The notes: generated from the sequence alone by a model not told the origin. A DNA stretch of 20,147 bases from Oppiella nova (GCA_905397405.1 CAJPVJ010000827.1:1-20147), one strand, 5' to 3'. Positions 1 to 9,279 are shown, counted from the first letter of the stretch. Numbers and translations: made by a program.

Positions 1-40
1 TTATAAGTACCATGATAACTTGTTTTATTTGTACCGATAG

Positions 41-264
41 TTAGTATCACTTATGGAAAGGTTGGGTCAGAAAAGGGATGGATTTTATTGTTGGAAATTA
101 TTCCGTATTAATCGGTTCCAGGGATTTAAAGTACGTGCTTGCTCATTTGTTATTAAATAAATTACTAGATTATAATAATTTTAATTTATTCATAGATTAT
201 CTGTGCGATTGGTTTACTGTATATAAAATTATCAAAATGTTTTAATAAGTTTTTGTACTCTTAA
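41..264 (+). CDS. 3' end of a gustatory-receptor-like gene (exons 2 and 3)
   Basis: The window opens inside intron 1 of a GR-like gene whose long first exon lies to the left. Exon 2 is 41-130, preceded by ACCGATAG, and encodes 30 residues with the family core GQKRDGFYCWKLF. A GTACGT donor follows at 131. Exon 3 is 196-264, preceded by TTATTCATAG, and reads IICAIGLLYIKLSKCFNKFLYS before a TAA. Both junctions are phase 0, and the frame is open only when the 65-bp intron 131-195 is removed. The two exons form the seventh membrane segment and short tail. The same pair recurs after every full-length copy in the window. The GR assignment rests on topology and intron phase; the TYxxxxxQ signature of insect GRs is not seen. 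Confidence 0.72.
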
Positions 265-677
265 TTATATAAAATGTCATTATTAAAAGTAATATAACTG
301 TAACAAAGTTATTAAGATTTGGTAAAATAATGTTAATTAAAATTGGTTAAATTGACTCATAATAATTTCTAATTATTTTTTTTTGCCGTATAATAACCAT
401 TTAGATTTATTATTTAATCAAATTGTACAAGTACGATTAATAATATTATTAATTTTTAAGATAATAAAAAATATATATTTAATTTTTTTATATCACAATC
501 GAAGTACTAATAATTTTAATTTGTATAATAATAATTAAATATATTATAATAATTATATAATATTTTCAAAACTTAAAAAATATTTCACAACACAGTTATT
601 AACGAATCATTATTCATTTTTAAAAACCTAATAACTATAATCAATAGATATTTTTAGATGAATAGATATAAAATATA

Positions 678-872
678 ATATGTGATAGGTATATTCAATA
701 TAAACACCTCAGTTTAGCTTTGAAAACTTAGTAATGTAAAGCAAAAGCTTTAAATTAACATCTTACTCATATATTTTCTATGCGTAAGATGCTAATTTAA
801 AGCTTTTGCTTTACATTACTAAGTTTTCAAAGCTAAACTGAGGTATTTATATTGAATATACCTATCACATAT
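678..872. repeat. Long inverted repeat (hairpin 1), 89-bp arms
   Basis: The left arm 678-766 and the right arm 784-872 are near-perfect reverse complements, with only a few mismatches around a 17-bp loop. It begins ATATGTGATAGG and ends CCTATCACATAT. It lies about 360 bp before a GR-like gene, at the site where the paralogous upstream region at 13213 holds a different hairpin. It could be a miniature inverted-repeat transposon with a TA target site, but because the arms themselves begin TA, a target duplication cannot be told apart from the arms. Confidence 0.85.
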
Positions 873-1020
873 ACTGTCCTTGTGGTTATTAGCATTCAGT
901 TGAATATAGTAGTTCACAATTATATAATATAATACATTTTAAAATCATCATTAAAGTTGAATATATTAAGTTAAATATAACAATGAAATGACAATAAATA
1001 TTTTGGCATTTCAAAATCTA

Positions 1021-1229
1021 TTTCAAAACACAATGATTAGCAAATCATTAATCACTTTTAATGACGCAAATAATCTTCATTATTTAATATTTTTAAATCG
1101 ATAGATATTAATAACAAAATAAATTGTCCTTGTAGTTATTGTCATAAAATATAATATACAGTTGTTGTATAAAATCATATTTTATCATAAGTCAACATTA
1201 AATATGAATATTCTATATCTATTATAATA
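1021..1229 (+). promoter_or_regulatory. Conserved upstream block of the GR-like family (gene at 1230)
   Basis: A box beginning TTTCAAAACACAATGATTAG, then AATCATTAATCACTTTTAATGACGCAAATAAT, is repeated before nearly every family member (starts near 2962, 5635, 13569, 15779, 16800, 17354 and 18873). The stretch just before the start codon (TCAACATTAAATAT ... ATTATAATAATG) is also conserved. It probably holds the promoter and 5' leader, but conservation may reflect recent duplication alone, so a regulatory role is inferred. Confidence 0.4.
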
Positions 1230-2566
1230 ATGAAAGTAAATCCATCTAGTAACTCTATCAATGTGCATAAGCGTTTACCAAAGTCCCTGGTCATCCCAAG
1301 GGCGGGTACACACCTATATAGTATTGGTCTAACCTTTTATAAGCCATCAAATGCTGGAAAACGAAATTCTATTAATAATCCATATTTTCTTATGATTCTT
1401 GCATTGATATCAATAGTAAAACTAATTATATTACTTATAATTCCTGAGCAAAATCAAGATTTTTATGCCATTGTAGGTGATCTAGGATATTTTATTGGCG
1501 TACGCTTTGAAGTATCATTTCAATTAATACTCTGCATTAGTCTCGCATTTTTATCACAAATAGTTAACTATTATAACTATATTCATGGCATAAATCCTAT
1601 TGATTTGCGTGTATTTCATATGCTTTCGGGTTTAATAACCCCTTTCAGTATTGGGATTCACGACAAACAAGTTGTCTATAAATTGCTTACATTTAGTCGC
1701 AAATCTATTACTATTACCGAGTGGTTTACAAAACTCATAGATTTTTTAATGTTTATGTTCTTTCTAATAATATTTTCGATAAAATTATCAGGGAATCAAA
1801 TTATATTTATAGCTATTCCGCATGCTATTATTTGGACATTTTTATTTGTCTACACTACTAATGTTATTATATTTCAAATTATCTATTATTCAATAATTTC
1901 ATATTATTTATACTTAAAGATTCAATCAGTCAACAAAAATTTGATTATTTTTAATAATAATAGTATTCATAAAAATATTATTGAATTAAACACAATATTT
2001 ATTGAGATCAATGAGTATAATAGGAATTATTGGTCAATATTTCTGGCAAAATATTGGATAATAATTAGTCTCGTAATTGCATTACTACTATATATCGCAA
2101 TATTTGATAACATATTACTTATTATAAAACTAACGGCAATTATGCTTATCATTGAATTTTTTCTATCCCTACTATTTATTATACACTTTTCATCGCTACT
2201 AAATCAACAAAATATGAAATCATATAAAATATTAAATACAATGTTTGGTGAATTAAAATGTGACATTAAGATTAAAATCAAGGTATTTATTAGGCTTGTG
2301 AACAATTTTGAATTGTTTTAATATTTTATATTTTTTAACCGATAGTTAGTATCACTGATGGAAAGGTTGGGTCAGAAAAGGGATGGATTTTATTGTTGGA
2401 AATTATTCCGTATTAACCGATTCCAGGGATATAAAGTATGTGCTTGCTCATTAATTAGAATTATATAAATTATAATATAATTCAAATTTATTTATAGATA
2501 ATATGTGCCATTGGTTTACTATATATTAAATTGTCCAAGTTCTTTACTAGAATTCTATATTCATAA
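1230..2566 (+). CDS. Gustatory-receptor-like seven-span membrane protein, copy 1 (three exons)
   Basis: Exons are 1230-2282 (351 codons), 2346-2435 (30) and 2498-2566 (22 plus TAA), giving about 403 residues. Donors are GTATTT at 2283 and GTATGT at 2436; acceptors are ACCGATAG and TTTATAG; both introns are phase 0 (63 and 62 bp). The N-terminus MKVNPSSNSINVHKRL is hydrophilic. Membrane segments fall near residues 52-71, 96-115, 169-186, 191-228 (long), 270-292 and 294-322, with a charged, Asn-rich loop at about 230-265; the seventh spans exons 2-3 (about 380-395). This six-plus-one layout with C-terminal phase-0 introns fits arthropod GRs, which are ligand-gated cation channels in chemosensory neurons. 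Without splicing the frame stops in intron 1 after VNNFELF. A novel multi-span family is the alternative. Confidence 0.72.
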
Positions 2567-2982
2567 TCATAAGAAATATGTAATTAATGATGATTTACAT
2601 GTTAATTCATATGATTATACATAATATTCAATATTGGTAAAGTTTTGTTATAAAAAGTATAAACTCATTAAATCAAAGTAAAATATGTAAAACATACAGG
2701 ATTCATTTTAAAAAAATAATTGTGATAATGTTTCTAAAAATAAATTAAATATTTTAAGCATTGTAAATACCACTCAACTTTTTATTTCTAGATTATCGAT
2801 CCATTTTAAAAATATACATATTTCGATGAATTGTTATTGCATACATATTAAAACTAAATATCAATAAAATCATTAACGCATCATTAACACCAACTTTAAT
2901 TATATTAAGTGATATTAAGTATTCCCGTACATTAGTATTTTTAAATATATTTTCAGCCTTATTTCAAAACACAATCATTAAT
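2567..2982 (+). other. Intergenic spacer of the tandem unit
   Basis: No gene is seen. The spacer is collinear with 5252-5650 after the next gene (shared TTAATGATGATTTACATGTT and GTATAAACTCATTAAATCAAAG), so the genes at 1230, 3915 and 5846 form a tandem repeat of roughly 2 kb. The family box TTTCAAAACACAATCATTA starts at 2962 and is cut at 2982/2983 by a transposon-like insertion. Confidence 0.6.
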
Positions 2983-3719
2983 GGTACTGGCTTCTTTGCA
3001 CCTCTTGCACGGCATGCACTGCTAGTACCTCTTGCATCCCGAGTACAAAATATAAATCTTAAAATAATTAACTATGTAAAATAAAATTAAGTAAACTAAG
3101 AGCCATAAGTTAAATATGATTTTAATTAAAATATTGAAAATAATGCAATTATATTATATTTATTCTTTATAATATTCATATTATTTACGGTAAGTTCATT
3201 TATTGCTCGCTATATTTTAAAAAGTTATAAATTTTAATATTAGCTTTACAAACTTAAATTTAATTAATTTTATAAAAATTAATATTATTCTAAATAATAT
3301 TATGCTAGCATAATATGTGGAGTTAGAACTCATTTCGGGGACTTTTGAATAGCATAGAAAATATAGTCATGTAGTGAAAAGCTTTAAATTCCCAGCTTAC
3401 GATTACACATTTTAAAAAATCACCTTACTCATTCATAGGAATACATTAATTCATGTTCAATGTGTAATCGTAAGCTGTTAATTTAAAGCTTTTCACTACA
3501 TGACTATATTTTCTATGCTTTTCAAAAGTCCCCGAAATGAGTTCTAACTCTACATATATTGATGTAATTTAATTTCATTTAAAAAATAGTTTAGTAGAAT
3601 GTTTTGAACTACAGAATATTAAATGTCATTACATGAAAAAAAATGAAATAAAGTGATGCAAGGGGTGTAAGCGGTGCACGCGGTACTAGCGGTGTTACCG
3701 GTGCAAAGAAGTCGGTACC
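2983..3719. mobile_element. Non-autonomous DNA transposon-like insertion with 9-bp target duplication
   Basis: The ends are imperfect terminal inverted repeats: GGTACTGGCTTCTTTGCACC on the left, and on the right the reverse complement of GGTACCGACTTCTTTGCACC (18 of 20 match). The 9-bp sequence ATCATTAAT flanks both sides (2974-2982 and 3720-3728). The paralogous spacer at about 5645-5660 reads CAATCATTAATGAATT without interruption, an empty site. Nine-bp duplications are usual for Mutator-like elements, so a MULE-derived miniature element is the best guess. GC-rich motifs related to GCACC, CTAGTACC and CTTGCA recur inside both ends. No transposase frame is seen. The centre holds a large hairpin (3313-3557). 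Confidence 0.8.
3313..3557. repeat. Long inverted repeat (hairpin 3), 98-bp arms
   Basis: Arms 3313-3410 and 3460-3557 are equal in length and almost perfectly complementary, with about four mismatches and a 49-bp loop. It begins ATATGTGGAGTTAG and ends CTAACTCTACATAT. The inner part of the arm (GTCATGTAGTGAAAAGCTTT and following) resembles the inner arm of the hairpin at 678-872. It sits inside the 737-bp element, either as the element's own core or as a nested insertion. Confidence 0.85.
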
Positions 3720-3728
3720 ATCATTAAT

Positions 3729-3914
3729 GAATTATAATTACATTAAATAACGCAAATGAACATCATTATGTTATTATATTGTATTATCTAATTTGTAATG
3801 GATTTGTAGTATATTATTTGTATCTATTAGTATGTAATTGAATATAGTGGTACATAATTAAAATATAAAATACATTTTTAAGTTAACATTAAATATAATT
3901 ATATTATTATAATA
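3729..3914 (+). promoter_or_regulatory. Upstream block of the GR-like gene at 3915, displaced by an insertion
   Basis: This is the downstream part of the family upstream block (AATAACGCAAATGAACATCATTATG, ATTGAATATAGTGGTACATAATT, then ACATTTTTAAGTTAACATTAAATAT before the ATG). Its upstream part lies at 2962-2982, beyond the 737-bp insertion. If the TTTCAAAACACAAT box matters for expression, this gene may be regulated differently from its neighbours. Confidence 0.35.
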
Positions 3915-5251
3915 ATGAAAGTAAATCCATCTAGTAAGTCTATCAATGTGTATAAGCGTATACCAACATCCCTGGTCATCCCAAGGGCAGGTTCACACCT
4001 ATATAGTATTGGTCTAACCTTTTATAAGCCATCAAATGCTGGAAAGAGAAATATTATTAATAATCCATATTTTCTTATGGTTCTCGTATTGATATCAATA
4101 GTAAAACTAATTATATTACTTATAATTCCGGAACAAAATCAAGATTTTTATGCCATTGTAGGAGATTTTGCTTACTTTGTTGGCATACGCTTTGAAGAAT
4201 CATTTCTTTTAATACTTGGCATTAGTCTCGCATTTTTATCACAAATATTTAACTATTACAACTATATTCATGGCATAAATCCTATTGATTTGCGTATATT
4301 TCATATGCTTTCGGGTTTAATAACCCCTTTCAGTATTGGGATTCACGACAAACGAGTTGTTTATAAATTTATTACATTTTGCCGCAAATCTATTACAATT
4401 ACAGAGCGGTTAATAAAACTCTTCAATTATTTAATGTTTATGTACATTGTTATAATATTTTCGATAAATTTATCAGGGTATCAAATTATATTTATAGCCA
4501 TTCCACATGCTATTATTTGGACATTTTTAATTGTATTTTGTAATTCTGTTATTATATTTCAAATTATCTATTATTTAATAATTGTATATTATTTATACTT
4601 GAAGATTCAATCAGTTAACAAAAATCTGATTATTTTTAATAATAACAGTATTTATAAAAAGATTATTGAATTAAACACAATATTTATTGAGATTAATGAG
4701 TATAATAGGAATTATTGGTCAATATATTTGGCTAAATATTGGATAGTAATGAGTCTCATAATTGCATTATTACTTTATATCACAATATTTGATAACATAT
4801 TACTTATTATAAAACTAACGACACTTATGGTTAGCATTGAATTATTTCTATCCCTACTATTTATTATACACTTTTCATCTCTACTAAATCAACAAAATAT
4901 GAAATCATATAAAATATTAAATACAATGTTTGGTCAATTAAAACGTGACATTAAGATTAAAATCAAGGTATTTATTAGGCTTGTGAACAATTTTTAATAG
5001 TTTTAATATTTTATATTTTTTAACCGATAGTTAGTATCACTTATGGAAAGGTTGGGTCAGAAAAGGGATGGATTTTATTGTTGGAAATTATTTCGTATTA
5101 ACCGATTCCAGGGATTTAAAGTATGTGCTTGCTCATTAATTAGAATTATATAAATTATAATATAATTCAAATTTATTTATAGATAATATGTGCCATTGGT
5201 TTACTATATATTAAATTATCCAAGTTCTTTACTAGAATTCTATATTCATAA
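3915..5251 (+). CDS. Gustatory-receptor-like seven-span membrane protein, copy 2 (three exons)
   Basis: Exons are 3915-4967, 5031-5120 and 5183-5251, giving about 403 residues with phase-0 introns of 63 and 62 bp. Borders are AAG/GTATTT, CCGATAG/TTAG, AAA/GTATGT and TTTATAG/ATA. The protein is intact and very close to copy 1. It differs at the N-terminus (KSINVYKRIPTS, AGSHLY) and around residues 150-220, while the region from about 255 to the end of exon 1 (EINEYNRNYWSIYLAKYW) is nearly invariant. The third exon ends KLSKFFTRILYS. Spacing and orientation match tandem duplication. A role as a chemosensory channel is inferred from topology and gene structure, not from a diagnostic motif. Confidence 0.72.
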
Positions 5252-5845
5252 TCATAAGGAATATCTAATTAATGATGATTTACATGTTAATTCATATGAT
5301 TATAAATAATATTCAACATTGGTCAAGTTTTGTTATAAAAAGTATAAACTCATTAAATCAAAGTAAAATATGTAAAACAAGCAGGATTCATTAAAAAAAA
5401 TAATTGTAATAATATTTCTAAAAATAAATTAAATATTTTAAGCATTGTAAATACTACTCAACTTTTTATTTCTAGATTATTGATCCATTTAAAAAATAAA
5501 CATATTTCAATTCATTGTTATTGCATACATATTAAAACTAAATATCAGTAAAATCATTAACACCAAATTTAATTATATTAAGTGATATTAAGTATTCCCG
5601 AATATTAGTATTTCTAAATATATTTTCAGTCTTATTTCAAAACACAATCATTAATGAATTTATAATTACATTCAATAACGCAAATAAACATCATAATATT
5701 ATTATTATATTGTACTATCTTATTTTTAATGAATTTGTAGTATATTGCTTATAGTTATTAGTATGCAATTGAATATAGTAGTTCATAATTATATTATATA
5801 ATACATTTTTAAGTTAACATTATATATAATAATATTATTATAACA
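5252..5845 (+). other. Intergenic spacer and upstream block of copy 3
   Basis: It is paralogous to 2567-3914 without the 737-bp insertion (594 bp here against about 602 bp after subtracting the insertion and one target copy). It contains the uninterrupted box TTTCAAAACACAATCATTAA from 5635 and the leader ending ATTATTATAACAATG. No gene is seen. Confidence 0.6.
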
Positions 5846-7109
5846 ATGAAGATAAATCCATCTAGTAACTCGATCAATGTACATAACCGTCTACCAACAT
5901 CCCTGGTCATGCCAAGGGCAGGTACACACCTTTATAGTATTGGTTTAACCTTTTATAAGCCATCAAATGTTGGAAAGAGAAATATTATTAATAATCCATA
6001 TTTTCTTATGATTCTTGTATTGATAACAATATTACGACAAATAATATTACTTACAATTCCGGAACAAAATCAAGAATTCTATACTATTGTAGGTGATCTA
6101 GCATACTTTTTTGTTATCCGTTTTGAAGTATCATCTCTTATTATACTTGGCATTAGTCTCCCATTTTTATCACAAATACTTAACTATTATTACTATATTC
6201 ATGACATAAATCCTATTGATTTGCGGGTATTTGCGATGTTTTCGGGTTTAATAACACCCATTAGTATTGGGATTAACGACAAACTAGTTGTCTATAAATT
6301 GTTTACATTTAGCCGCAAATCTATTACTATTACAGAACGCCTAATAAAACTGATAAATTATTTAATGTTTATATCCATTTTAACAATATTTTCGATTAAA
6401 TTATCAGGGTATCAAATTATATTTATAGCAATTCCACATGCTATTATTTGGACATTTGTATTAGCTTTTGGTAATTACACAATCATATTTCAAATTGTCT
6501 ATTATTTAATAATTGTATATTATTTATACTTAAATATTCAATCAATCAACAATAATCTTAATATAATTAATAATAATAGTATTTATAAAAAAATTATTGA
6601 ATTAAACACAATATTTATTGAGATTAATGAGTATAATAGGAATTATTGGTCAATATTTTTGGCAAAATTTTGGATAATAATTAGTCTCATAATTGCATTA
6701 TTAGTGCATTATTGCACTTTATATCACAATATTTGATAAAATATTACTTATTATAAAATTTTGAACACAATGTTTGTTGTATCTAAATATCCAATTAAAA
6801 TTAAAATCAAGGTATAACAAAATTTGAATTATTATAAATAAATGTAATAATTATAATAAATAACTTATTTTATTTGTACCGATAGTTAGTATCACTGATG
6901 GAAAGGTTAGTCCAACAAAGGGATGGATTTTATTGCTGGAAATTATTCCGTATTAACAGTTTCCAGGGATTTAAAATATGTGCTTGCTCATTAATAAGTA
7001 TTATATTAATTATAATATAATTGAAATTAATCCATAGATAATATGTGCCATTGGTTTACTATATATTAAACTATCGAAATTCTTTAATCGATTTCTATAT
7101 TCTGAATGA
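5846..7109 (+). pseudogene. Gustatory-receptor-like pseudogene, copy 3
   Basis: The exon 1 equivalent is 5846-6811, exon 2 is 6886-6975 and exon 3 is 7038-7109 (ends ...RFLYSE then TGA). Compared with intact copies, 13 bp (GTGCATTATTGCA) are inserted in membrane segment 5, shifting the frame to a TGA at 6734-6736. About 100 bp covering segment 6 are missing between two TATAAAA repeats. The two changes sum to minus 87, so the final part of exon 1 returns to the original frame but lies behind the stop. The exon 2 donor is AT instead of GT (AAA/ATATGT), and exon 2 reads LVQQRDG where others have LGQKRDG. The N-terminus begins MKINPSS. At best a 296-residue product with five segments could be made. 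Confidence 0.82.
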
Positions 7110-7408
7110 TATAAATATAAGTAATTAATGATGATTTATATGTAATTGTACATTATTTTAAATAAAAAATTAAATAACAATCTATAATTATATAGTCTGA
7201 CATTCAATTATATAATAATATAGTTTTGTGATTAAAAGTACAATATGGACTCCATAAATCAAAATAAAATATAAATAATTGTAAAAAATAATTAATTTTA
7301 AACATAATTGGAAAACTATTTGACAAATATATTACAATATTTAAAAATAACCCATTAATATAATCGTGAAAATTTCAAAATCGATTCACATTACAGTATT
7401 TTAATACA
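7110..7408. other. AT-rich spacer after copy 3
   Basis: It is AT-rich sequence without recognisable genes. Its first bases continue the 3' flank of copy 3 (similar to 15246 onward after the gene at 13778: TGATATAAATAT, then ATGATTTA-type sequence). Nothing else is supported. Confidence 0.4.
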
Positions 7409-7602
7409 ATATGAATCCCAGAGACTCGAACTGACTCTTCTCTCAATTCAAATACAGACTATTATAAAGTGTTTAAACTTAAGTCACATAGCTAATACAT
7501 TGTGAACTTGGTAAATGTTATGTGACTTAAGTTTAAACACTTTATAATACAGTCTGTATTTAAATTGAGAGAAGGGTCAGTTCGAGTCTCTGGGATTCAT
7601 AT
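7409..7602. repeat. Long inverted repeat (hairpin 4), 82/84-bp arms
   Basis: The left arm 7409-7490 and the right arm 7519-7602 pair almost fully, with about two substitutions, a 2-bp length difference (ATAGTCTG against ATACAGTCTG) and a 28-bp loop. It begins ATATGAATCCCAGAGACTC and ends with the reverse complement. Unlike the other three it lies downstream of a pseudogene rather than in a gene's upstream block. The stem is unrelated to the other hairpins apart from the ATATG end. Confidence 0.85.
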
Positions 7603-7742
7603 AAACTAGTTTATAGCCTATTAAATAAGGTACCTTTTTCAATTTATAGAACCAATGGCAAATTCAAGGTATAAATAAGTCATTTATTTTTATTTTAAAG
7701 TTATAAGCTAATTTTATTATTTTTGAAATTTGTTAAATTTAT

Positions 7743-7936
7743 TGGGAGCGAGTAGGTCAAAAGCGTATTGGTTTTTATTGTTGGAAATTATTTATAATTA
7801 AATATTTTCGTGGCTATGAAGTAAGGACAATTTAAATAATGTTTATGTTTATATTAATTTATTATTAATCATTTTACAGATATTTGCCATGATCGTAATA
7901 CTATATTTGAAGCTTGTTGAATTTGAAATGAAATAG
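7743..7936 (+). pseudogene. Terminal exons of a diverged GR-like gene
   Basis: 7743-7820 encodes WERVGQKRIGFYCWKLFIIK then YFRGYE, aligning with residues 5-30 of the family's exon 2. GTAAGG follows as a donor. After 59 bp, TTTTACAG precedes an exon 7880-7936 reading IFAMIVILYLKLVEFEMK and TAG, the counterpart of exon 3. Both junctions are phase 0. The four codons expected before 7743 contain a stop and no AG acceptor is in place, and no first exon is recognised upstream. It is therefore probably a relic. Its divergence marks an older branch than the other copies. Confidence 0.6.
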
Positions 7937-8209
7937 AATGTGCATATTTTATTTTGAATTTGTTACAATGATACAAACATATATATTATACATTATAATT
8001 TTGTATAAACCTGTATATTATTTAATCAAAATTTTATATATTTTAAAAATTATATAATTTTATATATTTTACGTAAAATTTATAATTATTACCTCTATTA
8101 ATTCTCTACTATCATAGTGAAGGGTTTAGTGTATTTTAATAAATAGTTTTTATTTTATCAAATTGTTCATGCTAAATTATATGGCAAAATATTAACTTGT
8201 AATTAATTA
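7937..8209. other. AT-rich spacer
   Basis: Very AT-rich sequence lies between the diverged GR-like exons and the convergent RING-finger remnant. No gene or repeat is supported. Confidence 0.4.
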
Positions 8210-8690
8210 TTAATGTCGTAAGGCATAATTTGGCATTAATTGTGTATCATTAAGATTTTTTGAACATTGTGGACATGTACTATATCCCTTTAACCATTGC
8301 AAAATACAATCGTGACAATATGAATGACCACACTCTGTCATTACTGCATTTTAAATGACCCTACACAAATTGAGCAATCTTCTCGATCGGGTACACCATT
8401 TGTAAGGATCGGGTAGCTCCACGAGCTGTACCTCAATAGGTTCTTGGTGGTCTACCACGACAATTACTAGATCCACGATGTAAGTTTAATACATTTTCCC
8501 TTGCACGATTAGTATTTACTCCCCTCATTGTGTTTGGCCCAGATGTTCCAGGTTGACTTAATTCCGCCCCTAAAGTTTGAATTAACCTTGTTACTTCCGT
8601 GATCAGTGTTTGTAGAGAGCGACCAAGATTAGATTGTGACCCTGATAAAATTTTTGAGACTATTATATTTTCTTTCATAAATTGCATCAT
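8210..8690 (-). pseudogene. RING-finger (E3 ubiquitin ligase-like) gene, frameshifted
   Basis: Reading the minus strand, an ATG at 8690 opens 85 codons (hydrophilic, ending GSSNCRGRPPRTY) to a stop at 8433. A different frame then gives EPIEVQLVELPDPYK, a third gives DREDCSICVGSF (about 8345-8385), and a fourth stretch gives VMTECGHSYCHDCILQW followed by YSTCPQCSKNLNDTQLMPNYALRH and TAA at 8210-8212. Together these carry a C3HC4 zinc-binding pattern: CxxC, CxH, CxxC and CxxC. RING domains recruit E2 enzymes for ubiquitin transfer. At least two frame changes within 150 bp indicate a decayed gene; assembly errors or unusual introns are alternatives. The substrate and subfamily cannot be told. 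Confidence 0.62.
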
Positions 8691-9012
8691 AATAATTATA
8701 ATAATATAACATCATATGCTAGGGATATTATACGTAATATCCTATTTCATATTAATTAACCTCTGTGTATTTGAGCATGCTCTTTGTTTATCGTCAAGGC
8801 TTAACCTCATAGCTAATTGCATATCCAAATCATCGCCAGAGGTTAGGTTAAAAGTATTAATCTCAAAATTAAAAAAATTATAAAAATGTATTTAAGATAA
8901 GTTATCATATTACTATTAGTTATGTAATATTTATAAATTTTAATAACAACAAATTATTGTAATTTGGTAATTTATTTAAATTAAATAAATACAGTAGATT
9001 GGATATTATTTA
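8691..9012. other. Spacer between two divergent gene remnants
   Basis: Less AT-rich than the surroundings around 8755-8850. It contains the short palindrome GGATATTATACGTAATATCC (8723-8742) and a 9-bp inverted pair TAACCTCTG / CAGAGGTTA (8757-8765, 8837-8845). It might hold the upstream region of the minus-strand RING gene, but no promoter motif is recognised. Confidence 0.3.
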
Positions 9013-9279
9013 GAGGCATTCAACATATATACAACTGTCCCCTCTGTGGGTAGTTCACCTCTTGAGGTGTGTCATGTCAAACAAACTGTATGTCCACTCC
9101 TTGGCTTCAGATATTGGGTGCTCAGAGATCTGGTGGTCGAACAGAATGTGTACTTCAAGTGTACTAAAGAGAGCATACATAACATTCCGGACAGACATGC
9201 AATCATCATTATTATTATATTAATTATAATTATTTTTGTCATTTTATTTTATACTTATAACGCGTTTAAACTAAATTAA
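9013..9279 (+). CDS. Unidentified exon with Cys motifs and a C-terminal membrane segment
   Basis: The frame is open from an acceptor-like TATTTAG (ending 9013) to a TAA at 9277-9279. It has no ATG near its start, so it would be a last exon or a remnant. It reads ...SSPLEVCHVKQTVCPLLGF, RYWVLRDLVVEQNVYFKCTK and so on, then about 22 hydrophobic residues (IIIIIILIIIIFVILFYTY) and a short tail. The codons before the membrane part are clearly less AT-biased than the flanks, which favours real coding. In the next frame the same DNA reads NCPLCG just before a stop, so a CxxC knuckle may have been split by a frameshift. I do not recognise the family. A LITAF-like or other small zinc-binding membrane protein is possible but unproven. 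Confidence 0.35.
   Translation, partial: EAFNIYTTVPSVGSSPLEVCHVKQTVCPLLGFRYWVLRDLVVEQNVYFKCTKESIHNIPDRHAIIIIIILIIIIFVILFYTYNAFKLN

Larger units (their letters stand above)
265..1229 (+). other. Upstream region of the first complete GR-like gene, with a hairpin
   Basis: No gene is seen here. From about 540 the sequence is paralogous to the region before the gene at 13778: both carry TTTCACAACACAG near the left (583; 13123), a long inverted repeat at the same place, then AGCATTCAGTTGAATATAGT and a second box beginning TTTCAAAACACAAT. This shows that the gene was duplicated together with about 700 bp of upstream sequence. The stretch 265-540 is AT-rich without recognisable content. Confidence 0.6.

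Noticed and set aside
678-872. miRNA precursor
   Set aside because: The stem of 89 nearly perfect pairs is much longer than animal pre-miRNAs, and sibling hairpins are longer still. Transposon or long-hairpin RNA explanations fit better.
1230-2321. Treating each long frame as a complete single-exon gene
   Set aside because: The end of the frame after ATCAAG is a GT donor followed by variable AT-rich sequence. The conserved codons resume downstream in exons 2 and 3.
7570-7602. tRNA-like B box (GTTCGAGTC) in hairpin 4
   Set aside because: The surrounding bases do not form a T-arm or acceptor stem, and no A box lies at the right distance. The sequence is explained as one arm of the inverted repeat.
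9046-9048. GTG as a start codon for the small frame ending at 9279
   Set aside because: The genome is eukaryotic, and the frame continues open upstream to an acceptor-like TATTTAG, so a spliced exon or remnant is more likely.
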